A DNA stretch of 64,000 nt from Vanrija pseudolonga (Eukaryota; Basidiomycota; Tremellomycetes; Trichosporonales; Trichosporonaceae), in the NCBI RefSeq assembly GCF_020906515.1, contig NC_085850.1:2046001-2110000 (forward strand), in the 5' to 3' direction. The first letter of the stretch is position 1. The number at the start of each line of letters is the position of its first letter. The position numbers and the translations under genes are program-made. Below, piece by piece: positions 10,352 to 22,068 of the stretch. The notes beneath the pieces were generated by a model. The model did no database searches and was not told the DNA's origin. It was given only the letters and a program-made list of their open reading frames with translations.

Positions 10352-12528
10352 ATGGTGCGATTCATCTCCTGTGAGTTACGCGTGCCAGCGACGTGGTGGT
10401 GCGGCCTCGGCCTCGAGTCCCCGTGGCCCGATCTCCCCTCAACTTCCTTGTGTCCATCGCACACCCTAACTCGCCAGACCGCTCCGAAGCGCACCCGACC
10501 CCAACGATCGGCATAATGTCCGGCTTCGAGGCACAGGCCCCTCCCCCGGCATCTCCATTCAGCACCGGGCACCTGTCCGACCCAGACGCGTCCAACGAGA
10601 CCGTCACCGCGGCGACCTTTCCCGATGGCAGCGTGATCACGAGCCTGCACCTCCTCGTCGCGGCGTGGGGCGATATCAACGGCCAGGTCGGCACCACTGG
10701 GCCCGCTGAGCGCCTCGCGGACGTGGAGATCCTCGCGCCGCTGCGGGGGCGGGACGTGCTCTGCGTCGGCAAGAACTACAAGGCGCACGCTGCGTGAGTG
10801 TGGGTGTAGGTAGGGCATGCTGACGAGGGGGTAGCGAGTTTCATAACTCGGGATTCGATAGTAGTGATACCAAGGCGCAGCCTGACTTTCCAGGTGAGTA
10901 CTGGCCGAGGAGGAGATGACGCCGCCGAGCGGTGGTGGCCGAGCGTGCCCGCTTCAAGGACGGCGCTCACACCCCAGTCATCTTCACGAAGCGCGCGTCG
11001 TCCATTGTGCCGACCAAAACGGACATCTACCCCCACCCAGGGGTGACCGACACGCTGGACTACGAGGGCGAGCTGGCAGTGATTATTGGCGTAGGCGGCG
11101 CGAGCATTAAGAAGGAGGACGCGTGGAGGCATGTGTGGGGCGCGACGATTGTCAATGATGTGAGCGAGCAGTGGAGGGGGTGCAACAACGTGCTGAAGCT
11201 GGCAGGTGACCGCCCGCGAGCGCCAGCGCGACCACAAGCAGTTCTATATCGGCAAGTCGCTCGACACGTTCTGCCCCATGGGGCCGTACGCTGTCCCCGC
11301 GACCGACCTCGACTGGGACAACATGACGCTCGAGACGCGCGTCAACGGTGAGGTGCGGCAGGAGCAGGCGACCAACGAGCTCATCTTTGACATTCCGACG
11401 CTCATCGAGACGCTCAGTCTCGGCATCACGCTCCAGCCCGGCGACGTGATCGCGACGGGCACCCCGCTGGGCGTGTGCCTCTCCACTGGGGTGTTCCTCA
11501 AGCCTGGCGACCGGGTGGACGTCAGCATCACGGGCCTGGGCACGCTGAGCAACGTCGTTGGCAAGCCTGACGTGCCGCCGACCATTGCGCCGGTGGTGGA
11601 GGAGTGAGTGGGCTTGAGGTGACGAAGCTGACACGCAAGGCCTGCGCCTGCCCTGCCTCCCGCTCCAGCGCCAGTCAAAGACGCCGGACTTGTCAACCTC
11701 CCTTCTGGCGCGGTCCACGTCTACCAACCGGCGCCGTTCAACCCGAACATTCCGACAGTGGTGCTTCTGCACGGCCTAGGCGGCTGGCATATCAACTTCC
11801 TCCCCCTGATTTCGTGGTCGCATCTTGACCGGCGCCATAATGTTGTCGCGTTCGACCTGCCGGGTCTCGGACTCAGCCCGAAGGGCAAGCAGCCACCATC
11901 AATCGAGTACTATGTGCAGATTCTGGAGGAGCTGGTCGACCACTTGAGCCCCAAGATGCTCAATTTGATCGGACATGACCTCGGTGGTGTGAGTTGTCCA
12001 CGGTCTGTCTGTGTCAACTGACACCTCGCCCAGCTCGTGGCCACCACATTCGCTGCAAAGTACCCGGAAGTAGTCTCGTCCGCAGTCCTCATTTCACCAC
12101 TCAGCGCGTCAGCGAGCCAGGCAGGGATGCTGCAAGACTTGGCCAACACCGTGCGACAGGGCGGCATGGGCCCCGTAGCCTCGGACCTGACACGGAGTAG
12201 TGTCACGCCTGGGAAGAACGACAGCTGGGGCCAAGAGTCCTCGCTGGCCTTGAACAACATCACGGCGTCAATCTTATCTCAGAACCCCGAGAGCTTTGCT
12301 GGGGCCGCCGAGGCGGTCATCCGCGCCACGAACCCGGACTACAGCCAGATCAAGAGCCGAACGTTGATCGTCGCGGGGGCGGGGGACGAGCTCACGCCCG
12401 AGTGGCACACCGAGGAGGTTGCCAAGGCGATCACCGGCGCGCGGGTCGCGACGGTCAAGGACGCCGGGCACTGGGCGCTGCTGGAGGACGTGTTCAACAC
12501 GGCGGACGTGCTCATGGACTTCATGTAG
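10352..12528 (+). CDS. Two-domain enzyme: fumarylacetoacetate-hydrolase domain fused to alpha/beta-hydrolase
   Basis: Seven exons (10352-10370, 10478-10793, 10835-10893, 10978-11159, 11206-11603, 11640-11988, 12034-12528) give 605 residues. The start MVRFISY is completed by splicing 10370 to 10478. The first half is a fumarylacetoacetate/acylpyruvate-hydrolase domain: VGKNYKAHAAE, metal-binding YEGELAVIIG, TIVND, and PGDVIATGTPLG. A TGA at 11605 would end it, but the 36-nt intron 11604-11639 (GTGAGT, AGCTGAC branch, AAG) removes that stop and runs in frame through a linker (PALPPAPAPVK) into an alpha/beta-hydrolase. That half has HGLGG, GHDLGG with Asp at the nucleophile position (about residue 438), GAGDELTP, and GHW near the C-terminus. 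The second domain has no ATG of its own near its start, which favours fusion. An Asp nucleophile is known from epoxide hydrolases and dehalogenases. A role in ring-cleavage or keto-acid catabolism is plausible but unproven. Confidence 0.8.
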
Positions 12529-13440
12529 CTTTTTGTCCGAGTGGAGGGTCGGCGCCGGACATTGGGAATACGGCGCCGAAACCCCGCCAAGCGCTCAAAA
12601 CCCGCAGCGAAAAGTGCACACGGGTCAAAAACCTCCACCTCGCACCCCTCCGAGATGTGATTGCACGATGGCGAGATTGACTCGGTGCGCGTGTGCAGAT
12701 AGAAATGCATGGAATAGGGCGCGTGGGCGCGTGGGCGCGTGCTGTCGGGCCGCCGGAACATGCAGTCAGCAGGCAGTAAGCCACCTCCACTCGTGGCCGC
12801 CGGGAATGGGGCCGACGAGTGACACCGGGCGACTGTGGTCCGGTAGGATCGAGTTGAGTCGAGCGCTCGCGCGGTCGATCGCGTGTTCCTCCACAGGTGT
12901 TGCCAGTGGTGGTGATGCTCCTCCACCAGGCTCTAGCCAGCGCAGCCAGCCAAGCCGGCAGTAGCCGCGCCCCGCACACGCGTGCGCGGCACTCTGCGGT
13001 CCGGCATACCTCGCGCAGAGGTAGGCAGCGGACATTGTCCCGCTGGATGTTTGTGCAGTCATCTGTACTTGACGTGCACCCACGTGCGGAATACGCCGCG
13101 GCGCGGCGCTGACCAGGGGCAGGGCAGCGCCGCGAGCCCGGAGCCCAGAGCCCAGAGCCAAGCCCCGTTGCACCGTTCTGTGCCCGATTCGGTGGGTTGT
13201 CGTGGCGGGTGGAGGTGGAGGCAGGGTCGATGAGGGACGAGTTCGGCACCTGCTCCGAGCGTCGGGCAGTTTACGGACGTGTGGGGTGGGGCTGTTGGCC
13301 TTTTGCTCTGTGCCGTGTCGTCATGCTCTCTCTCGCTTCGGCAGCCCATATAAAGCAAAGCTCCAACATCATGTGCCCCCCATCACATCGTCACGATTCG
13401 CCCCTCCCTCCTCCTTCGAACAGCACACACCCTCAGCAAA
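12529..13440. other. intergenic region, promoter of the aldo-keto reductase gene
   Basis: This has no credible gene. It contains short tandem runs, GGGCGCGT near 12718-12740 and GAGCCCA near 13136-13160, and the AKR promoter at its right end. Open frames on both strands lack splice-supported continuity or domain-like sequence. Confidence 0.5.
13349..13354 (+). promoter_or_regulatory. TATA box of the aldo-keto reductase gene
   Basis: TATAAA lies 87 nt before the ATG at 13441, followed by a C/T-rich leader, which is a normal spacing for a fungal core promoter. Confidence 0.5.
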
Positions 13441-14517
13441 ATGCCCGCTCAGCGCACCATCACCTTCAACGACGGCAAGAAGATCCCCGCGGTCGGATGG
13501 GGATCCGGCTCGGGCGGCTTCATTGGCTCTGGCCAGCGCGCGGTCGACGCCGGCGTCATCGCGCTCAAGGAGGGTATCCTCCACATCGACACGGCGCAGA
13601 TCTACAAGACTGAGGAGGAGACGGCCGAGTCTATCAAGATCAGCGGTATCCCCCGCGAGAAGATCTTTGTCACGACTAAGCGTGAGTAGTGACCGAGGCG
13701 CGAGGCGCGAGGCAGCTTGCTGCCGAGCGGCGGGGCCAGGTGGTCGGTCGGATTTGGCTCGTGTGCCCCTCCAGCCTTCTCCCCACCGCACACCCGCACA
13801 CCGCACACCGCACTCGCTAGCGCTCGTGCTATCGCTGACGCTCGTGCTACAGTCTGGAAGATCGACCACACCACCCCCGAGCTCATCCGCGAGTCGGTCG
13901 AGGGCAGCATCAAGCGCCTCGGCACCATCCCGGACCTGCTCCTCATCCACAACCCCTACATCCCCGAGGCTGGCAAGATCGGCGCCTTCTGGACCATCCT
14001 CGAGGACCTGGTGTACGACGGCACGCTCAAGGGCTGCTCGCTCGGCTTCTCCAACTTCCGCACGCAGGACGTGGCCGAGGTGCTCAAGGTCGCGCGCATC
14101 AAGCCCGTCGCCAACCAGGTCGAGTTCCACCCCTTCCTCTGGGCCCAGCTCGAGCCCCTGCAGAAGTACCAGGCCGAGCACGGCATCGTGTTCCAGTCGT
14201 ACGGCCCGCTCACGCCCCTCCTCCGCCACCCCACGGGCGGCTCGCTCAAGGCCGTCGTCGAGAAGATTGCCAAGGAGCGCAACATCGACGCCTCGACTGT
14301 TCTGCTTCTCTGGACGATCCAGAAGAACGTCGTCGCCATCACCACCAGCAACAACCCCGAGCGCATCAAGAAGCTCGCCGAGATCGACTCGCTCCCCGAC
14401 CTCTCCGCCGCCGAGACCGCCGCCATCGACGAGGCAGGCAAGAAGGTCCACTTCCGCCACTACACCGAGCACATGGAGGCCGACTTCCCTGCCCCCAACC
14501 TCCCCTCGGACGCTTAG
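13441..14517 (+). CDS. Aldo-keto reductase
   Basis: This NAD(P)H-dependent carbonyl reductase is encoded by two exons (13441-13681 and 13853-14517) and has 301 residues, the usual AKR length. The catalytic tetrad is visible: Asp in HIDTAQ, Tyr in IYKTEE, Lys at the exon junction in FVTTK, and His in LLIHNP. The cofactor-side motifs are LGFSNFRTQD, PVANQVEFHP and TTSNNPERIKKL. The intron is 171 nt, with a degenerate repeat of GCTCGTGCTA near its end, and splits codon C+TC. The substrate is unknown; the sequence resembles fungal glycerol/xylose-reductase-like members. The start Met follows a TATA box at good spacing. Confidence 0.93.
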
Positions 14518-15090
14518 GATGAGGACAGAAAAGCCGGCAAGAGGATAAACCCGAAGCGGGACACAGCGAGACTGTGAGGCGCGGCGGTACCCTGCTGGTG
14601 ACGACGACTAGGATTGTACACTTGATGCATTGGTAGTTCATGGGACACGGATGGTGTGGCCGGGTGGTTTGTTGGGGGCAGGGCGGGTGACTTCTACTAA
14701 CATGTCTGTGCGTTCGCCACAACGAGGTGTGAGATGCACCGGCTGGGTCTTCGTCCCTCGTCGCTACCACCAATGCCTCTGCTCATCTGACTCTGCCTTC
14801 CCCTCCGTCATTCTCGAGGTAGCAACGACCACTGCACGCGAGCGCGGCCACATCCCACCACAACCCCCAGCCGACCGCCGACCAGCGTCGAGCAGCCGCA
14901 CACAACAACCGCCTACAACCGTGCACTTCGCATCGGATAAGTAGTGCACAGATACGCCGACCACGCGGACCACATGCTTCAGATATGCATTGCATCGCCC
15001 ACACGCGCGGGAGCGGGCCCGATCCCGCTCGCCATGTCTGTCTCTTGATCACCTCCACCTCGCTTCCACCGCCCTCGCCCTCCGCACTCA
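14518..15090. other. convergent intergenic region
   Basis: This lies between the 3' ends of the AKR gene (+) and the acyl-CoA synthetase gene (-). No gene is seen, only fragmented frames. Confidence 0.5.
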
Positions 15091-16870
15091 CTACGCCGCC
15101 GCAGGCGCGACAAACTCGTTCTGCACGATGATCTTCTTCTGGATCTTGCCCATCGCGTTGCGCGGGATGCTGTCGAACACCTTGAGCTTGCGCGGGAGCT
15201 TGAATGCCGCCAGCTCGGAGCGGAGCTCTTCGCGCAGTGCCGAGAGGGAGAGCTCGGGGCGGGTCGTAACGATGCACGCCGCGACCTGGCGGGGGTGTCA
15301 GCGCCAGCTCTGGCCCACGTCTATCGACGCCAACTTACCACCTGCCCCCACACATCATCCGGCACACCGACGACCGCGGCGTCCTTCATGCCGTCGAGCT
15401 CGAGAATCGCGCGCTCAATCTCGATCGCGCTGATCTTCTCCCCGCCCGACTTGATGATATCCTGGCTCGACCGTCCGAGAATACGCAGCATGCCCTCCGC
15501 CTCTGGTGGCCCGTTGGCGCCGCTCCACACCGCCACGTCGCCCGTCTTGAACCACCCGTCGGGCGTGATCTCCTTCGCCGTGGCCTCCGGCAGGCGCCAG
15601 TACTCGCGCATTATGCCCTCCCCGGAGACCTGCACCTCGCCCGGCGTGTCGCGCGCGGTTACGAGCGCGTTCGCGTTCGTGTCCCATAGCCTGATAGACA
15701 CGGAAGGCATGGGGAAGCCGACGCAGCCCTGGGGGTCAGGAGTGACGACGGGAGGCGACTTACCTTGACGCGCTTCTCGTTCTCCCACCCCGTGGTCGCG
15801 ATCAGGCCCGTCTCCGTCATGCCGTACCGCTCCAACAAGACCTGCCCGCCGCCGACGCCGCCCGCCTTCTCCCACGTCGCCTTCACGCTCTCTGGCAGTG
15901 GCGCAGAGCCAGACACCTGTAGTCGGAGGGTGGCGGAGGCCTTGGACGCCGCGGCCTGCGTCTCGGGGTCGAGCTTCTCGTGCGCCTCGATCAGGCGGGC
16001 TGCACGCGTTAGCTGTAGCCGAGGCTCCTCCTACTCACTGTACACTGTCGGCACGGCGAAGAACATGCTGATCGGGCGCTTGCCCTCGGCGTTAATCCAG
16101 CGATGCCACACCTTGCCGCCGTCGAACCGCTCCCACATCTCGACGGACGCGCCGGCCCACAGCGTCGGGAGGAGCGCGACGACGATGCCGTGCAGGTGGT
16201 TCAGGGGGAGCACGTGGAGGAGGTTATCCGCCGCTGTCCACCGCCAGGCTGTGACGACGCTCTCGGCCTGGGCCGCGAGCGCCAAGTGCCGTGTCACGAC
16301 GCCCTTTGGCCTCCCGGTCGTGCCGGACGTGTAGAGCATCATTGCGCGGCGGTCGCCCGCGATCGGGGCGAGGGAGGCGAGGTGCGCCGCTGCGTCAGCC
16401 ACGCCGGACTCGGCTGCCCGGATCGAAGCGAGTGAGATCTCGAGCACTGAGCACGGCACGCCGCCCTCCTTGATCTTTGCGAGCTCGTCCGCGCGCGCGC
16501 GGTTCTTAGCGTCGCAAACAATCAGCGCACAGTCGCCATTGTTGACGAGGTAGGCCTGTTCCGGGACCGGGAGCGACGGGAGCACGGGGATGGCGAAGCC
16601 GCCGGCGGCCCACACAGAGAGCAGGGCAAGGGGCACGAGGTACCCTTTGTCGCAGAGGATCGCGATGCGCGCTTCTTGTGCGTCGGCGCTGCCGTCGGGC
16701 GACAGCGTCCGGACGACAGTGGAGCCGAGCGCGACGACGTCGGACGCCAGCTCGCCATAGGTGACCGTGAGGGACGCGGGCACGTCCTCGATCGCTGGCG
16801 AGGAGGGCGCGCTGGCTGCGTGCGCCGCGATGCGCGCGAGGAGGGGGTACGAGGAGAGTTTTGACGCCAT
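15091..16870 (-). CDS. ACSF3-like acyl-CoA synthetase (malonyl-CoA synthetase type)
   Basis: ACSF3 proteins adenylate malonate or methylmalonate and transfer it to CoA, mainly in mitochondria. Four exons (16039-16870, 15764-15999, 15339-15728, 15091-15285) give 550 residues. The AMP-binding P-loop is MLYTSGTTGRPKGVV. The downstream motifs LHVLPLNHLHGIV, FFAVPTVYTRLIE, VSGSAPLPE, LLERYGMTETG, DGWFKTGDVA, GRSSQDIIKSGGEKISA and IPRNAMGKIQKK match ACSF3 in order and wording more closely than long-chain or acetyl-CoA synthetases. The N-terminus MASKLSSYPLLARIAAHAAS is short, basic and amphipathic, which fits a mitochondrial presequence. The C-terminus ends APAAA, so there is no peroxisomal SKL-type signal. 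The acid specificity is inferred from the family. Confidence 0.9.
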
Positions 16871-17458
16871 GGCTGTGGAGATGGGGAGGAGAGGAGAAAC
16901 CGGTATTTCTGTTGCCGGTCGTAGCCGAAATCGATGAGCGAGCTGTCGTTGTCGCTGGTGTCGCTGGTGTCGCTCTCGAGTATGCAGTGTCAACGAGTGC
17001 GGGCCAAGACCCTCACGAGCATATATACGACCTGCTCGCCTCGACGCCGAGCCAAGCAGCAGCCGTGGTCACCTGCAGCAGACGGCCGAGCGGGGCTGCA
17101 TGCTGGAGTGCCTGTGACGCCGCCGACGCCGAGTATTTGGCTGTATTGCCATCGGACGAACGGCGTAATCTCGCTTGTTGGCGCCAGAATCGCTTGGCGC
17201 CGTCTGTAAAGTGGGTCTGTTGGCATCGGACAAACTGATTAGTATTGTCCGTCTGGAGGCTAGTGGTGGGTTATGCTGCATTCCAGACAGCACAAGGTGG
17301 ATATCGCCGCTGATAGTGTGCGGGGCATGCATGTGCTGATCGATCAGCACGACGAGCACTGGCTCGCTTTACCCGACCGCGCGGGGGATCTGCCTCGCCG
17401 ATGATCGTATGCATGTGGGGAGCAGTAGGCACAACAACAGACGGTAAGCTCGCGCCCC
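16871..17458. other. promoter of the acyl-CoA synthetase gene and 3' region of the thioredoxin gene
   Basis: No gene is seen. A short tandem GTCGCTGGT repeat lies near 16949-16975. The rest is unique sequence of mixed composition. Confidence 0.45.
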
Positions 17459-18213
17459 CTACGGCTCGTACCGCGGCACCTCGCCGCCCGTAAGCAACGC
17501 CTTCAAATGGCTCGAGTTTGCGATCTGCCCTCCGACAAGGCGGCCAGTTTCCTTGCCCTGCGCGCTGTCAGCCGCATACTACGGTACTCTCGCTCGCGCT
17601 GCTCGCCCGACTTCGCTCGCTCGCTCACTCACCCCCTCGAGCCGCAGGATCGTCGGCACATGCGTCAGGCCGTACTCTGTCCTCCCCTTGTTGCCTTTAT
17701 CCTTCCACCTAGGCGTCAGCGCCGAACGAAGGGTGGCCTACTCGTTGATGTTGCCGACGTAGACTATTGTGCCGTCTGGCGGGTGTGTCAGCATTGTTAG
17801 GGGGCGAGGAGGGGGAAGCTGGAGGAGGGGAGGGAAGGTGACCACCCGCGGCGGCATGTCGTGCCACGGCGCACTCACTCGGCTTGCCCGCCGCCTCGAA
17901 CGACTTCTTAACGACGCTCTCGACCTGCCTACATCCCTACGTCCGTCAGTGATCTCCCCCCACCCAAAAGCTCACAGGACACCACAGCTGCCCGCCCACG
18001 CTGGAGGAGTAGAAGATGGCGTAGGTGGGGTCCGCGCCGGCCTTCTTGCTGGCAGCAGCGAGCTCGTTCTTGGCCTTGCTTAGGCTGAAGGGGTTCAGCT
18101 TGCTCCCAGTGCTGCCGTGCTCACGTTGATTCTGTGAGCGGCATCGTGTGTTGGGCGATGGTGAAGTTGTCGAGAAAAGTTGTGCCGATGTCAGTCAGCG
18201 CGACTGACGCCAT
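17459..18213 (-). CDS. TXNDC17-like thioredoxin-domain protein
   Basis: TXNDC17 (TRP14) proteins are small cytosolic disulfide reductases. Six exons (18125-18213, 17976-18084, 17879-17936, 17742-17775, 17633-17708, 17459-17557) give 154 residues. The core is TYAIFYSSSVGGQLWCPGC, then RQVESVVKKSFEAAG, TIVYVGN, WKDKGNKGRTEYGLTHVPTI and LRLEGGKETGRLVGGQI. The family active site is normally WCPDC; here it is WCPGC, and its two cysteines lie on either side of an intron (17937-17975). The final acceptor is the second of two close AGs (CGCGCAG), required by frame. The Met at 18213 was chosen as the first; a second in-frame Met lies at about 18143. Confidence 0.85.
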
Positions 18214-18324
18214 CGATGACGGCCCAGCCACGGCCTCCACCTCGTGTCGATGCGTTTCACCGCGTTCACCTCCTGCTCGACTTTTGCAACACTCCTCCCA
18301 TCACATAACTCTTACTCATACACA

Positions 18325-20185
18325 ATGTCACGACACCGTTCACTGGCAGACTACCTCACCGCCGCGGCAGTGTTCGCCGTGCCCGCCGCGCACGTCCTCG
18401 TCGCGCCGTACACCAAGGTCGAGGAGAGCTTCACCCTCCACGCGGCGCACGACGTGCTGCGGTACGGCCTCGCGCCGGGCGAGTTTGCAAACGTACGCCC
18501 GAGTGCTGGGTACTCAGCTGACCTCGCTCCAGTGGGACCACCGTACCTTCCCTGGTGCTGTGCCGCGCTCATTCTTGCCCCCGATTGTGCTCGCCGCGCT
18601 GTCGTACCCCACTGCCGCGATCGCGACGGCGACTGGCCTCGCTGTCACCGCGATTGACATCCAGGTCATTGGTGAGCTGCAAGGTTCGGGGGTACCCAGC
18701 TGACACCAGTCCGCCTTACCCTCGCCCTCGTCTTCTCCCTCTCGCTCATTCACCTCACTCACACTCTCCGCGCGCGCTACAATGCCGCCACGGCGCGCTG
18801 GTTCGTCGTCCTCACCCTTATCCAGTTCCACATTCCCTACTACGCTGGCCGTACCCTGCCCAACTTTACTGCCCTGCCTTTGTGTGAGTTGCACAAGGAC
18901 TGGGAACCAGCTCACCCCAGTCATCTACTCCCTCTCCCTCATCCTCCGCGAGAAATACTTCAGCGCCATCGCCATCTTGACCGCCGCCGCGACTGTCATC
19001 CGACTCGAGATCGCACTCTTCGTCGTCCCCACCGCCCTGTCCCTCGCGGTGCAGAAGAAGATCTCCTTCGTGTCGGCCATCGCAGCCGGCGCGCTCGGCG
19101 GGTTCGGCAGCCTTGGTGAGCACGTCGTACGCCTCCGCACTGACCCACAGCCATCGCCGCACCAATCGACTACACCCTGTGGGCGCCGACCCTGCCGCAC
19201 CCCTCGCTCCCGACCTTCACGACTCTCCACACCGCGTGGCCAGAACTCTCGGCCATGCTCTTCAACATTGTCGGCGGGCACTCGGAGGAGTGGGGTGTGA
19301 TGCCGCGCAACTTCTACATTAAGAACCTCGCCAAGATCATGCTGGGCTCGTTCCCGCTCTACATCGTCGGCCTGATCTGGGTGTCCCTCCACATGGCGAG
19401 CTCGATTGACGGCGGTCTGTTTGAGAACAAGACGCTGTTGCGCACCGTCGGCGAGCTGATCATCGACTTCTTGCCGGGCACCTATGTTATGGTCGGCGCA
19501 TTGAGCGCCGTCGGGCACAAGGTGGGTTTAGGTTCCTGTCTCACCTTACTAACCCACCAGGAGTGGCGCTTCATCGTCTATGTCATCCCCGTCCTCAACA
19601 TGATCTCGGCTGCCACTGCCGCGGCCATTGCTGCATTCCCTCACCGCCTGGTGCGCACGCTCGCTCGCCTCGGCCTCGTCGGCCTTGTCCTCCTCAGCAC
19701 GGGCTTCACCGTCTTCTCAACCTGGGTCAGCACGTACAACTACCCCGGCGGCGATGTCTGGCAGGTGCTCGAGACGATCAACATCCCCGAGAATGGTGGG
19801 TTAGGCGTGCGTTGAGATCGTTAACCCCCCAGCCGTCATCCACTTCCCCTCGTACCCGCTGCAGACCGGCGCGACTCTCTTCACCTTCCTGCATGCCAAC
19901 TTTTCCCCGTCGTCGGCGTTCCCACCCCACGCCGAGCCCGTGTGGACCTACTCCAAGGACGAGAACGAGGCACTTCTCACACCCATCGGTGCATGGGACG
20001 CAAAGATCGACTACGTCGTCACGCCGTTCGCCTCGACTTTCAGCGAGATCAAGACGACGGACGGTGTTCCGCTCTGGCAGCTTGTCGGCAGCGTTGACGG
20101 CCTGGACGGCGTCGGCCTTGGCGGCAAGTATGGTGTCGAGGTGCGCGTTGCCCGCAAGATTGGCATCCTCAAGCGCATCGGGTAG
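18325..20185 (+). CDS. ALG12: Dol-P-Man:Man7GlcNAc2-PP-dolichol alpha-1,6-mannosyltransferase
   Basis: Alg12 adds the eighth mannose to the lipid-linked N-glycan precursor in the ER lumen. Seven exons (18325-18492, 18533-18671, 18710-18883, 18921-19115, 19151-19521, 19561-19795, 19833-20185) give 544 residues, as expected for a GT22 enzyme. The diagnostic first luminal loop reads PYTKVEESFTLHAAHDVL, then WDHRTFPGAVPRSFLPP. Several hydrophobic helices follow, then GHKEWRFIVYVIPVLN, the HKE motif of this family. The C-terminal luminal part ends LKRIG. All introns are 35-50 nt. The gene is divergent from the thioredoxin gene, with 111 bp between the start codons. Confidence 0.93.
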
Positions 20186-20528
20186 GCGTGCATACATTAG
20201 TGCGAATCTTATATCATCATGCTGCATCGTTTTGCATTGATTACTTGGCAGCAGTCACATGGAGGCGCTCGTGACTGTTGTCCAGTCAGGCACGGCGAGC
20301 CTCCGTGACCGTCGGATGGGTTGTGCTGCTTCATGCTGATGGGGAATGAGTAACGGCCAAATAACGTGCAGACCAGCAACAATAATCGCCACCCAGTTCG
20401 GCGACGCGTCGTTGTTTGCCACCACCTCACACTGTGTGTCATCGAGCGACGTGAGTTGGATACGGCTCGACATTGCTCCTTCTCCTCGACGCGACGCTCA
20501 CCTCCTCCACAGCACATACCCCAGTGCC
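20186..20528. other. intergenic region
   Basis: This is the 3' region of ALG12 and promoter of the small membrane-protein gene. Possible leader splice signals (GTGAGT at about 20451 and a CTCCACAG acceptor at about 20514) suggest a 5' UTR intron. Confidence 0.35.
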
Positions 20529-20792
20529 ATGTCCCTCGAAATCAGCTACTTCACGCCGTCGACATCGCTCCTCTTCCTCGGCCTGGCGTCCTTCTGGGCC
20601 TTCTCGAGCGACCCGCACGTCATCTCCAAGGTGCCGCTCTCGTCGGGCGACCGCTCGCCGCTGCCCATCTCGCCTGCGTCGCGGCACTCGCCGCTCAACT
20701 CGCCCGTGCTGTCCGGCGACGAGGGCGAGATCGAGGGATACATCTTCGTCACGCCGCCGCGGAAGAGCCTCGGGTGGTTTGTGTGGCGATAG
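20529..20792 (+). CDS. small single-pass membrane protein, function unknown
   Basis: This single-exon frame of 87 residues begins MSLEISYFTPSTSLLFLGLA. One hydrophobic helix (about residues 11-25, SLLFLGLASFWAF) is followed by a Ser/Pro/Gly-rich cytosolic-type segment (SSGDRSPLPISPASRHSPLN) and a C-terminal YIFVTPPRKSLGWFVWR. The C/T-rich leader and compact layout suggest a real gene, and codon composition matches the neighbours. I do not recognise the family. It could be the main product or the last exon of a longer gene. Confidence 0.55.
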   Translation: MSLEISYFTPSTSLLFLGLASFWAFSSDPHVISKVPLSSGDRSPLPISPASRHSPLNSPVLSGDEGEIEGYIFVTPPRKSLGWFVWR

Positions 20793-22068
20793 GCGGCGGC
20801 GTGAGAGTTCGCTATGTAAGCGCCGCGCGAGCACCGACAGGCCCCCGTAGCGCGCGCGAGCGACCCAGCAAGCACGCACACACACCCACACCCTCGGCAT
20901 ACCGGCGCCGGTCCTGTTGTTGTCTGTTTGTACTTATAGTTGTACGCGTTGAGTCTTCCAAATCCGAAAGCCAGGCCAGTCCGCACACACGGCCTCGGTG
21001 CGCGGTCCGCCCCCCGAGTCTCATCTTCTTCTGCTGCTGCACGTCCTGCACGTCGTGTAACCGAGTCAAAACGCGCTGGGCGCTTGGCTCGGCCGTAGGG
21101 AGATTGCAGCGGTTAAGAGGACGTGAGACGCTCAGGGACTACTGATAAACTGCGTAATGTGCGACTCGCTCGCGGCTTGCCGGTGTCGTGGCCATCGAGA
21201 CGACGCTGCAAACGTCACTTACTCGCAACGAGTGACCTCGCGTCGAGCTCGCCTCGCCTCGCCTCGCATCGCCCTATCAAGGGGAATGCCCTGTCCCCGT
21301 AATCGAAGCGGTGCATGCTGCCCCGAAGCTCAAGGCATCCCGGAGCCCTCCGAGGGCAGCGAGCGGCCTACTCGATCCGCCTTCTGCCTGTCTCCTCTCC
21401 TCTGCTGCCGCTACTTCCGATGCCCTCTGTATCCGATGCCATGACGCGCTGTATCCGATCGCCGCGACAACACCTCGGTCACGCACAATAGTAGTCAGAC
21501 AGCATGTATCTTAGCCGCCGGTGACCGGCGCCGCTCGCCAGCGTCGCCTGTCGCCTGCGTCGGGGACGTGCGACCTGACTCGAGCACGCCGATCTCCCCG
21601 GCTGGGCGCGCTTGGCCTTTAGCTGGACTGAACCTGGACGCTATCACACCATCGACACGTGCAGATCAGGATAAACGAGGACGAGGGGGTTGAATGAGAG
21701 CTGTTTTTGGCTTACTCAGCACCGGTGGGAGGGCGGGCGGGGGCGAGGGGGCTCGTGGCGGTGTCTGTGCGTGTCCGTGGCAGCCCTGCAGCGATGAACA
21801 GACTGTTAAGCATCGCGACGAGCGGGGGTCGCCCATCGTGTCGCTCTTGTCGTTGTTCCCATCTTTATACAAGTTTGTCGACGTTGCAGAGACATCACAC
21901 TCGTCCTGTTGGGCACAAAGGTAAAGTCCGGACGGGGATAACGAATTGCCGCGCGGAGCCCCCACTTTCAACTCCACTCTGTCCGTTTCTGACCTCGTCG
22001 AGACACAACAACATCCACACCACACCAACACGAGGCAAGCAGACGACAAATCAACGACAATACGCACA
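20793..22068. other. intergenic region without recognised genes
   Basis: About 1.3 kb lie between the small membrane protein and the Zn2Cys6 factor. A tandem CTCGC run lies at about 21248-21267. Open frames on both strands (to 259 codons) are arginine/serine-rich, GC-driven shadows. The right end is the C/A-rich leader of the factor gene. Confidence 0.5.

Noticed and set aside
11604-12528. Separate alpha/beta-hydrolase gene starting inside the fusion
   Set aside because: No ATG lies in the hydrolase frame near the domain start, and the intron at 11604-11639 joins the two parts in frame.
20366-21145. 259-codon frame downstream of ALG12 as a gene
   Set aside because: It overlaps the small membrane-protein frame, has R/S/A-rich shadow composition and no splice-supported extension.
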